Positions 47,736 through 58,710 are shown, counted from the stretch's first letter. The stretch is 64,000 nucleotides of DNA from Pteria penguin (GCA_035048485.1 CM068588.1:2852001-2916000); one strand, 5' to 3'. Numbers and translations: made by a program. Notes: a model not told the origin generated them from the letters alone.

Positions 47736-47880
47736 CGTTAAAGATCCCTCACTGGTTCGGGTGGTCCATTGCAAAGGTCAAAATTTGTATGCCCCGTATC
47801 AGGCAGATGCAGTCACCATATACGTGAAATATTCGTGGTGTGACGTAAAACAAAAACCAATCAATCAATCAATCAATCAA
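47736..47880 (+). mobile_element. SINE-A, 5'-truncated insertion with TSD
   Basis: Only the 3' half is present, from about AAAGATCCCTCACTGGTTCG to GTGACGTAAAACAAAAACCA and a (ATCA)n tail. The left flank TCCGTGACCTCTGA (47722-47735) and right flank TCCGTGACTTCTGA (47881-47894) are a 14-bp target duplication with one mismatch, so it inserted already truncated. Confidence 0.9.
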
Positions 47881-47894
47881 TCCGTGACTTCTGA

Positions 47895-49035
47895 AATGTT
47901 AATATTAACAATATTGGCGCTCGAATCCAAAGTATAATTTCACATCTTTATTAAAAGCATACCTAGTACAACCTGACACCCGTGTCCTAGTATACAATAG
48001 ACTCGCCGTGTTTTTTTCTGTTTTTTTTTTTTGCAGTCTTATCGAGGTAGGACAGTCCTACAGTCCGATTATAGACCTATCACAAACACTTCACCTTGCT
48101 TATTTGTTGTTCCTTGATTATTACATGAACAAAAATCATTCAATGGTATGACATATTGCAATATGAAGCGATGTGCAAGTCACGAAGGCACGGACGGAAC
48201 AATGCGTGGATATCTATTTAACGTTTTGTGCTGTGCATTGAAGAGATATCTTTTAATTGTAAAGTTTAAAATCAAGAAGTGATTTTTTGTTTGTCTTCTG
48301 TCGAGATGGAAATCTTGTTTGATTAGGCAATATGTCAGGGACATTACTTTGCTTGTCCTCCTTTGATTCCGAAGCCATAAGTATGTTAGTAAAGCTTTAC
48401 ATCGATCTTGATTGGGTTGATTGCGACTGCAGATCCGGATTATTGTATCAATTCCATTTTTAGCCAAATGTTATCTGTAGAAGCTATAGTATATTCATAC
48501 GCCATTGTTGAATTGGTTCACAAGAAAAATTTAGGCATTACATGGAACATGACAGTGTGTATCAAAGCCCAGTATGTATAGGAAGAATTAACAAGTTGAT
48601 TTGTCTGCCCTTGATTAGAACTCTCCCACTTTCTGCATATCAGGGTTGAGTCTAAAAGCAAGATTATCATTATTCCTTGACTGACAATATCTCTCCATGG
48701 TTAATTGGCCACACAAGAAAGAAAACTGAATTATATTAGCAGTATTGTACAACTTTTATACCATTTCTTTCCCTCATCCGAGGACTTCCTGAATAAACAA
48801 GGGCACATAACTCGCCTTATTAAACCGTCCTAACAGGTATTACTCAGTCGTCCTTTAGGACTGATGGCGTCCAAACCGAGCATGATGAGGACTGATGGCG
48901 TCCAAACCGAGCATGATGAGTAATACTCAACTGCTCTTTCTGGAAACCCAGATTGACTCGGTAATATCTCATTTGAGAATATCTAGTATACGGTAGTTAT
49001 TTTCCTCAAATGGACTATGGTTTGACCTGAAAAGG
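47895..49035. other. No gene; short tandem duplication
   Basis: At about 48857-48919 the block GGACTGATGGCGTCCAAACC then GAGCATGATGA occurs twice in tandem, between TATTACTC and GAGTAATA, which are inverted copies of each other. The 95-codon minus frame at 48180-48467 is unrecognised. Confidence 0.5.
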
Positions 49036-49118
49036 GTTTTACGTCAGTTGCAACAAATCTATAGCAATGCATCAGGCAGGTGCCGCCATCATATAAGTAC
49101 GATAATCTTGGGAGTTAA
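49036..49118 (+). mobile_element. SINE-A fragment
   Basis: TTGCAACAAATCTATAGCAA then TGCATCAGGCAGGTGCCGCC and ATCATATAAGTACGATAATC match the 3' part of SINE-A. The ends are decayed. Confidence 0.65.
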
Positions 49119-51240
49119 TAGTAAACAAATAATATACAACGATTTTCCTGTCATATCGGATTATCGAAGCATTGAGTTATCCTCCTCTTTAATAGGGGCT
49201 CCATCTCGGAATGGAACCCGCATAGCGTGACCATAGAGCTAGCATTAACCACTGAATGGCACCCCCCCCCCCCCCCCCCCCCCGTGTAAGAGACATCTGA
49301 CAAAATGTTAGCAATATTGAAGATCTGAATGTATGGCATTGTTCTTTCTCACATTTATGTTTTGAATTACTCTCGGGACAAGCTTAAATCCATTCTTTTC
49401 GCTCTTTCCTCGGCAAAATGAAATCACTCTATAGTGTTTGTAACTTGGTGTGAAGAAGATCTTGCTCTTTTCTGCGTTTTGGGTCTTGATGAGGTCCTTA
49501 GTCCAGTATCGAGTATAGATCATGCACTATTATTTTAGTCGTATTGATATGTGTGTGATGTGTTATAATGTAAGCGGATGCATTTCTCCTGTTATTCTAA
49601 GTGGGGAAAGGGGGTGAGGTAAGGCAATGGACTCGGAAAAATTCTTGTCTCCTATTGAACAGAACTTTTATGAATACAACACATGTGTAAATGTGTCAGA
49701 ATACTATATCAGAAGTCTGTTTTCTGTAGAAAAAAAGAGCCCCCCCCCTTCCCATGTGGTCTGGACGCCTTGATCCACCGCTGTTGGAAGCTGATATACT
49801 GTCCATTCATTGATGGACTTCGCACACGGTATGAAAAGTTTAAACGGATTATATACATCTGTTTGCATGTTGTGTTTACCGTCTTGGAATAGATAAAAAT
49901 GGAAATAAATCGAGCATTCTGCAACAGAATCAATTCACTGATCCCCGAGTGACGATTTAGCAATCTAGAAGTGCTTGAAGGATTGACACAGGTTATCACA
50001 GTGGTGTGTCCAATAGGTCGGTCTTCACACCGGCTCGTCTGGCCCAGACTTCGCTCGTAATGGCAAACTGGGCCGCTATAGTAGCTACTGGTTGGACTAT
50101 GCTGTAGTTGACTAGATCAATACAATGGTGGATATTTTCATCAGCTACGTTCAGGACGGAGGCTTTTACTCGACAAAATCAATTCTCTTTAGATTCGTAC
50201 GAAATTCCCTCGTACTATTTATACTAACATTTCATTTGACACGACAGAGGACGCCACGGTATCTGGTGTGGCTGAAGTGATTATGGGAATGTAGCCTTGA
50301 GAGTAACAGATTTACGACTTGAATAATTAATAGAGATCTCTACAGAATTGCCGTGATTTACTTTGTCGTCCGTGCTGTGCTGCCTTAGACCACCATCTCC
50401 TAGGTTTATATTTAATTACAAAGAACAATGACATCGCGCCTCAACTGTTTCAAGATATCATTTCATACATACGATTTTCGAGAACAAAAATTTCCTCCAC
50501 TGGGATACAATCTACATGCAATTATAAACTGGTATCGATTCTTCACTTACTGAGCTTTGATATTAAGTGGCCTCGCGTTTGTGCAGCGTTTAATTTAATA
50601 CATATTTACAAAGTAGATAACAGTCTTGTGTTAATATTTATGGTTTATACAAAAGAGCATGTTTGCTTTGTGAGTCAGCCGTCTTACACAGAAGTTGTTG
50701 ACATCAGTTTCTGAATCATGTCATTACAGTGTAACGCTGGCCTTGCGCATTGCAATAAATAAAAATACAATCAATTGTATAAATTAAGGGAAGGAGAAAG
50801 CACCGATATATGATTTGTGTAGGTGTCAGTGTCAGTGTGGTGTCAGTGTGCTAGTTGCTGTCGCAGGAGGGGGTATACGTTTCCGAAGATTATTTCTTGG
50901 AATTCTATCAACGTATCATTTCTGGATTTTCTAAAGATCGGAAAGTATAGTATTTAGGTTAATCCAAGCGGGATTGTGTTTTTTAAACGTTTTCTTGGGA
51001 CTAGCTGTCCTTAATATAGTAACACTTTAGATCCTTGTGTTTTGTTTTATTGCTTTCCCTTTTTTTGATTCCAACCAGCCCATTCACGTTAAACTAGATT
51101 ATTATAGTTGCAAACTTCAATCTTGCCCATAAAGCGGCGGTCTCCTGGGAGGATCACCAGTATCTTGTGTAAGTGTAGTGCTGCTGATGAAAATGTCATT
51201 CCTAATGGGAATAAATCGAAGTGTTGATACTATGATGAAA
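49119..51240. other. No recognisable gene; 22-base C run
   Basis: A C run occupies 49262-49283 and a shorter one 49740-49748. The overlapping frames near 49683-49999 are unrecognised. Confidence 0.5.
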
Positions 51241-52080
51241 AACATTCCATATTCAGAGGTTGTCAATGCGTTGGCGTTTTGAATGCATTATGGGGGGACT
51301 TGCGTGGGCGTTTGAGAAACGTAGGCACAGATCGCGTTGGCGTTTTAGAGTGGATTGTGGCCAGAATGCATGGGCGTCTTGAGATGTAATATCGTGAATA
51401 ACGCGGGCTTTTTCAGTGCATTATGACGGTCGCGCTTTCGTTTTGAGAGAAATTGTTGCAAAATTTTAGTAAATCTTGTGTGCGTTTTAAGAATGCACGT
51501 AAGCGAATAACGAGGGTGATTTGAAGCGCAGTATGGCGATTCACGATTGCACGAGATGCATTATGGCAAATCACGCGGTCGTATGGAGAGAAATGTAGGC
51601 AAATTACACGGGCGTTTGTGAGTGCTGTTTGGCAAATCGCATGCACGGGCCTATTGAGAGGAACGTACGCAAATTACACAGATGTTGTGGATTGCAGCAT
51701 GGCGAATTGGGCGGGCATATTGAGAAGATGTAGGCAAATTACAGGGCGTTTTAGAGTGAAGTTTTGCTAATCGCTCGAGCGTATTGAGAAGAATGTAGGC
51801 AAATTACATGGGGCGTTTTGGAGTTCATTATAACAAATCGCATTGGTCGTATTAAGAGGAAACGTAGACAAATTACACGGGCGTATTGGAGAGCAGCATG
51901 GCGATTGTCAACTGCGGTTTAGGGTACAGTATGGCATATCGCGTAGGCTCATCCTGTTCCGTTTTCTTGTACACGGTGGCGAATCGCGAGATAGTGTTTG
52001 AATGTAAACCGGTCGTAAAGGCTTCCTGGGAGTGAATATAGGCTTATCGCATTGACGTTTCAAAGTGAATGTAAACCACT
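51241..52080. repeat. Degenerate tandem repeat of about 67 bp, about 12 units
   Basis: The phrase GTAGGCAAATTAC or a close variant recurs with AAATTAC at 51601, 51671, 51736, 51801 and 51870. It alternates with GGGCGTTTTGGAGTGCA and ATGGCGAATCGC-type blocks. Units are strongly diverged, more so at both ends. The 77- and 78-codon minus frames here are repeat translations. Confidence 0.8.
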
Positions 52081-52273
52081 TATATGTAGGATTTTTATAT
52101 GCCCCAGGCATGATAGAACGTAATGTTTGCAAAATGTCATTCAATGATAATCATAAAATGATTGTGTACGAATTTGTATAGATTTACAGAGTGTGGGTGG
52201 AGGAATTACTTGTAGCTTTATAGAATCTTTCTTTTTTTCATTTGATATACTTTCTGTTTCTTATTTGTCTATA

Positions 52274-52529
52274 AAGCCTGGTTGATACTCTCAAAGTGGA
52301 AAAAGAAAACTTGAACAAATGTTATCAGAGATATTGAAAAGTTTTCAGACATGTCGGTCATTTCAGTGATTTTGAAAATTTTGTCAGTCAGGACAATGAA
52401 ATATATAGAAGCAATTTCAGAATTTTGTCTGTCTGAAAGAAATTTTGTCAGTCAAAAGCTTCGGACTGACACTTTTCAACATCTCTTTGTAATTCGTCTT
52501 AGAAAATTTTGAGAGTATCAATGAGGCTG
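52274..52529. mobile_element. TA-flanked MITE with about 65-bp inverted repeats
   Basis: The left arm AAGCCTGGTTGATACTCTCA then AAGTGG... and TCAGAGATATTGAAAAGT is mirrored by ACTTTTCAACATCTCTTTG... and TTTTGAGAGTATCAATGAGG then CTG. TA lies directly outside both ends (52272-52273 and 52530-52531), fitting a Tc1/mariner-like element. The interior repeats TTTTGTCAGTC or TTTTGTCTGTC several times. It has no coding capacity. Confidence 0.8.
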
Positions 52530-52664
52530 TAGTAATGGAATTTTTCCTCTATGAAAGCGGCATAAGCCCATCAAACGTTTTGATCAACTGTTTCCTTTAA
52601 CCTCTGACGCCTGACGGCATCTGAAAGGCCAAATTCTGCCTCCTTCCGGATAAACACCATGAAC

Positions 52665-52730
52665 CAAGGTCTCGTGTATAGTGGTGTACATTGGTACGTA
52701 AAGGTCCGTCACTACTTTGGTTTGGTAAAA
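52665..52730 (+). mobile_element. Degraded SINE-A fragment
   Basis: AAGGTCTCGTGTATAGTGGT, GTACGTAAAGGTCCGTCACT and ACTTTGGTTTGGT line up with the middle of SINE-A (GAGGTCCCGTGTCACGG, GCACGTAAAAGATCCCTCAC, GCTTCGGGTGGGT). Decayed beyond that. Confidence 0.55.
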
Positions 52731-52781
52731 TTACGAGACCATGCACCACGGTAGACGCCGACGTAATATAAGAAATATATG

Positions 52782-52918
52782 TTGGTTGGTTGATTGGTGT
52801 TTTACGTCGCTTTCAACAATTCTTCAGTCATATCGCGACATGGAAGCAGGAGGTAACCAACCTCTTAAACATAGTGGCGCAACCCGGGAATCGAACCCGG
52901 ATCGTCGGCGTCGAAAGC
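52782..52918 (-). mobile_element. SINE-B, minus strand, 5'-truncated, 13-bp TSD
   Basis: Reads in reverse from TTGGTTGGTTGATTGGTGTT and TTACGTCGCTTTCAACAATT to the B-box region AATCGAACCCGG and GTCGGCGTCGAAAGC. The A-box end of the head is missing. TAAGAAATATATG flanks it at 52769-52781 and 52919-52931. The 63-codon frame at 52741-52932 is its translation. Confidence 0.93.
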
Positions 52919-52935
52919 TAAGAAATATATGACGA

Positions 52936-53011
52936 TATAATATAATATAATATAATATAATATAATATAATATAATATAATATAATATAATATAATATAA
53001 TATAATATAAA
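52936..53011. repeat. (TATAA)n microsatellite
   Basis: About 15 units of TATAA, lying just beyond the right target duplication of the neighbouring SINE-B. Confidence 0.97.
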
Positions 53012-53284
53012 TTTTGTTTCGACGTAAATAGCTACACGCAGGCTAACTTACTAATTAATCGGTCTTAATCGTACTTCAGCTGCAGGCACAGTATACTTAT
53101 GTTTATATATATATATATATAAAATAAGAACATTGTCTTCAAAGCTTAACATATTTTATTCCATTACTACACGTGTTTCGGCTCTTCCTTAGTCATTTCT
53201 TCGATTATTATTGTTAATTTGTAACACCTGTGTAAGACATTGATGTTACTGCACATATTAACGTTTTTTTCCTTCTGTTTGCAG

Positions 53285-53306
53285 GTGATTAATGGCCAGA
53301 ATCCAG
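53285..53306 (+). other. Candidate 22-nt microexon
   Basis: A long pyrimidine tract ending TTTTCCTTCTGTTTGCAG stands directly before 22 bases (GTGATTAATGGCCAGAATCC then AG), which are followed by the strong donor GTACGTGTGAGT. Both splice sites are good and the spacing is that of a microexon. The 22 nt are not divisible by three, so it would shift frame or sit in a UTR. No neighbouring exon is recognised, and I cannot exclude chance. Confidence 0.2.
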
Positions 53307-53993
53307 GTACGTGTGAGTAATTATAAACTTTACCTGTTTTATGACAGTATAGCAGCTGAAGGATCATGTTGAACTTGCTGTTGCTTTTCTTACCTTTGTC
53401 TTGCGTTTTCCTTTTGTACGGAACAATTTCAACCTTTCAGAAGAATTGTTTCAATTGCATTCTGCCTATGAAATTTTTCCAGTCCTTATTGGGCACCGAA
53501 ACTGGGACAAAAGAGGAAATTTGAATCTTGTTTAGTGTTTTTAAACCTTCTTCCTATGAAATAGTTGACCGAGAACAGTCCAAAAGTTTTGTTTTGTATG
53601 CTGGGATTTAGGCCTTAGGAATAGACATAGAAAAAATGGAGAATATACCGATTTCAGAAACAGGATTTGCGTTGGCTTAATAAAGCTAATTTCAATCAGT
53701 CATGACATCATCAGATACATTCCATTGATTGTTTACAAAGTAATGTGAAGCAGTGTTTCCTGGCTGTTGCCATCAATCTTCATTCAATTAAAATACGGTA
53801 GCCACAGTTTTTCTTTCATTTTAAAATGTCCAATCAATCAGATGACTTAATATTCAGTATGTTCGAAATGTCCAACCAATCAGATGGCTTGATATTCAGT
53901 ATGTCGGAATGTTTGTGTCTCATTATCATAGCATCATCCCCAAACGGGGGAAGAAAAAAAAACCGAAAAAACCCCCCCAAAACCGTTCGACCT
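53307..53993. other. No recognisable gene
   Basis: A short local duplication, CCAATCAATCAGATGACTTA and CCAACCAATCAGATGGCTTG, each followed by ATATTCAGTATGT, lies at 53829-53901. It contains CCAAT motifs but no identifiable transcript. Confidence 0.45.
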
Positions 53994-54214
53994 GGGTCCG
54001 GCGCCATAAACTGAGAATATACTTAAGTCAAATATTTCATTTTAATTTATTCCATTATCAAACATTCAAATAAACTGTCATGCAGAGTGATTTAATTATA
54101 TTTATCAATAGAATAAAACTAAACAAAATTCAAATCTCAGTTATTGATTCATTGATGAACAGAAGAATATGAAATTTTGACTTAAGTATATTCTCATTTT
54201 ATGGCACCGGACCC
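53994..54214. mobile_element. 221-bp MITE, copy 2
   Basis: Left end GGGTCCGGCGCCATAAACTG, right end TTTTATGGCACCGGACCC, with long inverted arms. Same length and orientation as 19705-19925 and alignable base by base with scattered substitutions. Confidence 0.9.
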
Positions 54215-55168
54215 GTTCTTGGTCTAATATTCCAGCGATATGGTTTCTGTCTTTGCTATACATAATTCAACAACTTCGCCTAGTCCATGTATTCACGCAT
54301 TATAGTTTAAGGATATGAATGAATATGATATGATTGTCGTTGAAAGCAGGAATATTTATCAAAAATTTTATGTTTGTATTATTTAAATTCAAGGAAGGAA
54401 TTCGGGCATTTTTATCTTCCTTGAAATGTACATTGTTTTAACACTTTGAACATTTTTCTGCATCTATGAAGTTTTACATAGATATTTCCTTTTTATCTTA
54501 ATGGCGCGTTATTATCATGTATAGATGATCAGTGGGCCAGTTCAATGAACAAATAACATATTTCATTTTAAAGTAGCTTTCATGAGGCTATGGCTCCCAA
54601 TCATAAGATCGGAGGGGGCATAATGTTTTTGTCCTGTTTGTTTGCCTACACTTTTATCTGTCTGTTTGTCTGTCTGTCAGTAACTTCAGTCTTGGCCATA
54701 AGTTGTGAACCATAAAAGGTAAAGACTAAATACTTGTGTATTCCACAAAAGAAACCATTCAAATCACTCCAAGATCGACGACCTTGTGACCTTAACCCTG
54801 ACCTTTATACCAAAAATAGATTTTGTCATCAATTTTTGTGTCTGGGGATATCTCAAGTATGCCTTAAAAGAATGAGATATTACAAGCATTCACTGTCGGA
54901 CATTAAAGAGAACCCTTTTCGTTTTTGATGAAATTCCGTACTCTGTATGCTAAAAATAGCATTTATTCATATGCTATCTGTGTCTCACAATAACTCATGT
55001 TTGCTTAGAGAGATTTAAATGATACTTAATATAACACATTCAGTACCCAGACTTTTGTTGCCGGCGGGAACATAGTGTCTCACAAACACACCCTGTTGAT
55101 CCTACGTTTTTGCGACACTTTCTGTACGGCACATTCTCTCTAGTGGAGTGCATTGTGTGTAGTATTGG

Positions 55169-55232
<64 letters not shown>

Positions 55233-55250
55233 CATGTAAATCATCATTTT
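54215..55250. repeat. Old dispersed repeat and AT/GT microsatellites
   Basis: 54595-54910 contains GGGGGCATAATGTTTTTGTC, CTGTCTGTTTGTCTGTCTGT and GACCTTGTGACCTTAACCCT, a degenerate repeat resembling 44261-44470. An (AT)n run at 55169-55184 passes into a (GT)n run of about 24 units at 55184-55231. No gene is recognised; the 64-codon frame at 54734-54928 lies in the repeat. Confidence 0.5.
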
Positions 55251-55257
55251 AGCTAAA

Positions 55258-55680
55258 GGACGTAAAAAAAACAGGACCCCGTGTCACAGTATGCAAAGGC
55301 ACGTTTAATCCTTGTTTAACGTCACACCAAAAGTGATGCATTTATATGGAAACGACAGGTGCCTGATACAATGCAGAGAAACTTTTACCTTTGCAACGGA
55401 CCCATCGGCGCCATATCTATAGTGACATGAGACCTTGGATTTTACTGTTTCGTCAGAAAGACAGAGCACCGACGACGGGATTCGAACGAGGGACCTCTCT
55501 GTCACGAGTCAGGCACATAACCGATTGAGCTGCGCTGGCTTGCTTATCCCTCACTGCTTCGAATGAGTCCGTGCCGAAGGTCAAAACACCGAGTCGCTGC
55601 TCTAGGATGGTGCCGCCACGGTGTGTATAAATGTATCATGGTGTAGTGCTAGACCGTAAATAAGTAAACAAACAAGCAAA
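55258..55680 (+). mobile_element. SINE-A (outer), split by another SINE-A
   Basis: The plus-strand element appears in two parts: CAGGACCCCGTGTCACAG to GGCACGTTT (55258-55306), then ATCCCTCACTGCTTCGAATG onward (55545-55680), ending in AAACAAACAAGCAAA. The parts are consecutive in the intact SINE (GGCACGTAAAAGATCCCTCA). The 5' head is absent. The intervening 55308-55541 is a second SINE-A in reverse. Confidence 0.8.
55308..55541 (-). mobile_element. SINE-A (inner), inserted in another SINE-A
   Basis: Reverse-oriented element from TTGTTTAACGTCACACC to GAGCTGCGCTGGCTT with body blocks TTTACCTTTGCAACGGACCC and CAGAAAGACAGAGCACCG. The duplicated target is poorly preserved (TTAATCC against TTATCC). 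Both inner and outer copies are diverged. Confidence 0.85.
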
Positions 55681-56468
55681 TTTTTGTATGCACACTATCT
55701 TAAGGTTACGAAACGACGTATAATCCTCGGGATTTCACCCTCCTCAATGTTATAATATGTTATTCACGCTCGTCTTTTGGACACACTTGCATGTCCTTTT
55801 GATTCCAGCCGTCATTTTCGTTATAGTGTGCCAAGCAGAACATGTTGAAGAGTTGTCATTTGTCACAGTGTTTTGCCGTCGTAATGTAATCATTCTCATT
55901 ACGATTGCTTGTCCCCAGGGAGGTTTAACAGTCACAAGCAAAGCAATTCTTTCTGTAATCAATGGAGAGCCCAAAGAGGACGGCCCAAGGGTCCAAATGA
56001 CATTAATGTTACTATTATACTTGTTTTTTATGTGACGTTTGGTAGCTTCTATTGTCTTATTCGACACTTAGCAGGCATTTCGTTGTATAAAATGTTCATT
56101 GGCCGTCTGGGGTCTATGTCTTCTTCATAAGGGTTTTATTTTTGTTAAATCCAGTCGAATGATGGTGATTGTACGTCACTTATTAACAACTTCAGTGGTT
56201 AACCATAAATTATATCCAAACTGCTTCACAGGAATGGAATTATATTAGTTTTCTATGCCATATACTTTCTACTGTTTGGGGTAATTAGGTTTGGTTTTAG
56301 CTGGATGGATCTGAAAAACGCTCGATATGTGGTTATTAATTATTATTACATATGATATGATCTTGCCAATGATTGAAAATTGCAATTTCAAGACTTTGAG
56401 TGATGTGCAGTTGTGAAATCTTGTGCCAGGTTGCAAGTAGGTTGCATTGGGGTTTTCTGTGCCAGTTG
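55681..56468. other. No recognisable gene
   Basis: Overlapping frames at 55750-56067 (-), 55757-56035 (+) and 55909-56130 (+) cover the same bases in different phases; none is recognised, and mutual overlap argues against coding. Confidence 0.45.
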
Positions 56469-56741
56469 AGCCTGTGTATCTCAGTGGATAAGGTGCTTGG
56501 TGCTTGACCGAGATGTCCCGAGTTCGACACTCGTCGTATGCACATCGCTGTCCTGTCTTTCGGATGAGACAATGAAAGCCGAGGTTTCGTGTTACGGATA
56601 GCGCGGCACGAAACGATCCCCCACTGCTTCGGGTGGGTCCGTTTGAATGGTATAAATTTCTATTCGATGTATCAGACGGATGCCGTCGCTGTATACATGA
56701 AATAGTCGTGGAGTGACGTAAACTATTATAATCAATCAACC
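56469..56741 (+). mobile_element. SINE-A, diverged full-length copy
   Basis: Head AGCCTGTGTATCTCAGTGGA, B-box region GAGTTCGACACTCG, body TGTCTTTCGGATGAGACAAT and CCACTGCTTCGGGTGGGTCC, end GTGACGTAAACTATTATAAT with ATCAATCAACC. CCAGTT on each side may be a short target-duplication remnant. The 181-codon minus frame at 56269-56814 runs through it. Confidence 0.88.
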
Positions 56742-57237
56742 AGTTATTTAATAAATCCAGTGTCCGCGAAACTTTGTTTAACTCCACAGGACATGCGGTC
56801 CTATTGGAAGACATATTTCATAGGGCCGAAATCATTTCTGTCTGACCAAAAAAGAAAATTGAAGAATTTTCAATGGGGTATTTAACATCGCCTTTTTGTC
56901 AGCGTCCGTCGATGTCAATTTTCTTTTGTTAGTGGTTTTCCGGGGACTGCCCTCCACATATTTTAATTTCGCTAGAAAAGACATTCATGTACACTCAGGA
57001 ACGCTCAAAATATAAAGGTCGTTATCAAATAGTATAAGTGCTTACAAGACTCCGTCTTTCCGCGGTATACATAGTGTTGGAAGCAACATCGGACAAACCG
57101 GTCCGGCTAGAAAACGCGCAAATCGGACCGATCGCACTTTTGTCCGTTCGGTCCGACGGTCCGATGAATTTCGCGGACACTGAAATCAATTTTATTCTAT
57201 ATTAGGTTGGTTAAAACTATTTTCACTCCCAACCTTT
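56742..57237. other. No gene; cluster of CGGACC/GGTCCG motifs
   Basis: 57106-57180 has alternating CGGACC and GGTCCG words (ACCGGTCCGG, AATCGGACCGATCG, TTCGGTCCGACGGTCCGATG) able to pair in several ways. It resembles no family I know. Confidence 0.4.
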
Positions 57238-57253
57238 TAATACATACATAGTA

Positions 57254-57527
57254 AGCCGGTGTGGCGTAGTGGATAAGGTGATTGGCTCGTGATCGACAGG
57301 TCCCGGGTTCGATTCCCGCCCTGGGCACACCGGTGTTCTGTCTTTCTGATGAGAAACTAAAAACCGAGGTCCCATGTCACGGTAGGTGTGGCTCGTAAAA
57401 GATTCCTCACTGCTTCGGGTGGGTCCGTTGCAAAGGTCTAAATTTGTATGCAATGCATCAGGTAGATGCCGCCACCATATACGTGAAATAATCGTGGAGT
57501 GGCGTAAAACAATAATCAATCAATCAA
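57254..57527 (+). mobile_element. SINE-A, full copy with 16-bp TSD
   Basis: Complete head with A-box TGGCGTAGTGG and B-box GGTTCGATTCC, full body, end GTGGCGTAAAACAATAATCA with ATCAATCAA. TAATACATACATAGTA flanks both ends exactly (57238-57253 and 57528-57543), so this is among the youngest insertions in the window. The 98-codon minus frame is its translation. Confidence 0.96.
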
Positions 57528-57699
57528 TAATACATACATAGTAACACTGGTCCTAGCTATCCAAAATTCCAGGCTGCATTTGCCTGTCTTAAATTTCTTT
57601 GGAACTCGGATGTCAGGCTACATAGAAAGGATGTATCGACTTTTTGTATGCTAGAAATTAAATGTCTTTCGCATTATAATTGTTATCGCAGTTTACATG

Positions 57700-58710
57700 T
57701 AAGTAGAAAGGAATTTGCGTCTCATGTCAAAGTACATATGGATTACATATTAGTTTTGTATATGAGGTAACATGTAGATTGCATATTAGTTTTGTTTGTC
57801 ACGTAACACGTGGATTGTAAAGACATTTTGTGTGTCACGTTATATAAATTGCCATATTTATTTTTGTATGTCAGTTTGGATGTAAGTTACATGGAATTTT
57901 CGTGTCAGGTAACATGTTATTTGCATATTAGTATGACATTAATTTCGTATGCCAGTTACATTAAGGTTGCATTGACTTCTTGGTACGCCACGTTACATGT
58001 TGTTTTCATAGTATTTCAGTATGTACGCGAAGATTCCATTGGTTAGTCCTATGTCATTTACATGAATGTTGCTTCGGCTTTTCGTATGCCAGTTACACGA
58101 ATATTGCATTGGCTAGTCGTATGCCAGTAACACGCAATGTTGCATTGGCTAGTCGTATGTCGGTTACACGAATGTTGCATTGGCTAGTCGTATGTCGGTT
58201 ATACGAACGTTGCATTGGCTAGTCATATCCCAGTCACACGAATGTTGCATTTGTTTGTCGTATGTCATTTACATGAAGTTTGCTTTGGCTTGTCGTATGT
58301 CAATTACACGAAGGTTGCATTGGCTTGTAGTATGTCAATTACACGAAGGTTGCTTTGGCTTGTCGTATGTCAATTACACTAAGGTTGCATTTGCTTGTCG
58401 TATGTCAGTTACACGAAGTTTGCATTGGCTTGTAGTATGTCAATTGCACGAAGGTTGCTTTGGCTTGTCGTAAGTCAATTACACGAAGGTTGCATTGGCT
58501 TGTAGTATATCAATACACGAAGGTTGCTTTGGCTTGTCGTATGTCAGTTACACTAAGGTTGCATTTGCTTGTCGTATGTCAATTACACGAAGCTTGAATT
58601 GACTTGTCGTAAATTAGTCGCATAAAAGTTGCAGTGCCTTGTCGTGAGTTGGTAGCACGAAGATTTCATTGGCTCGCTGTATGCCATGTTTCATGCAAGT
58701 TACATAGTAG
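57700..58710. repeat. 35-bp degenerate tandem repeat, about 27 units
   Basis: Units of TATGTCAATTACACGAAGGT then TGCATTGGCTTGTCG, for example with TATGTC at 58261 and 58296. Units are clean from about 58030 to 58600 and decay leftward and rightward. The 78- to 97-codon frames here are repeat translations. Confidence 0.92.

Noticed and set aside
56269..56814. 181-codon minus-strand gene, the longest frame in the window
   Set aside because: Its middle is antisense SINE-A and the remainder has no recognisable content.
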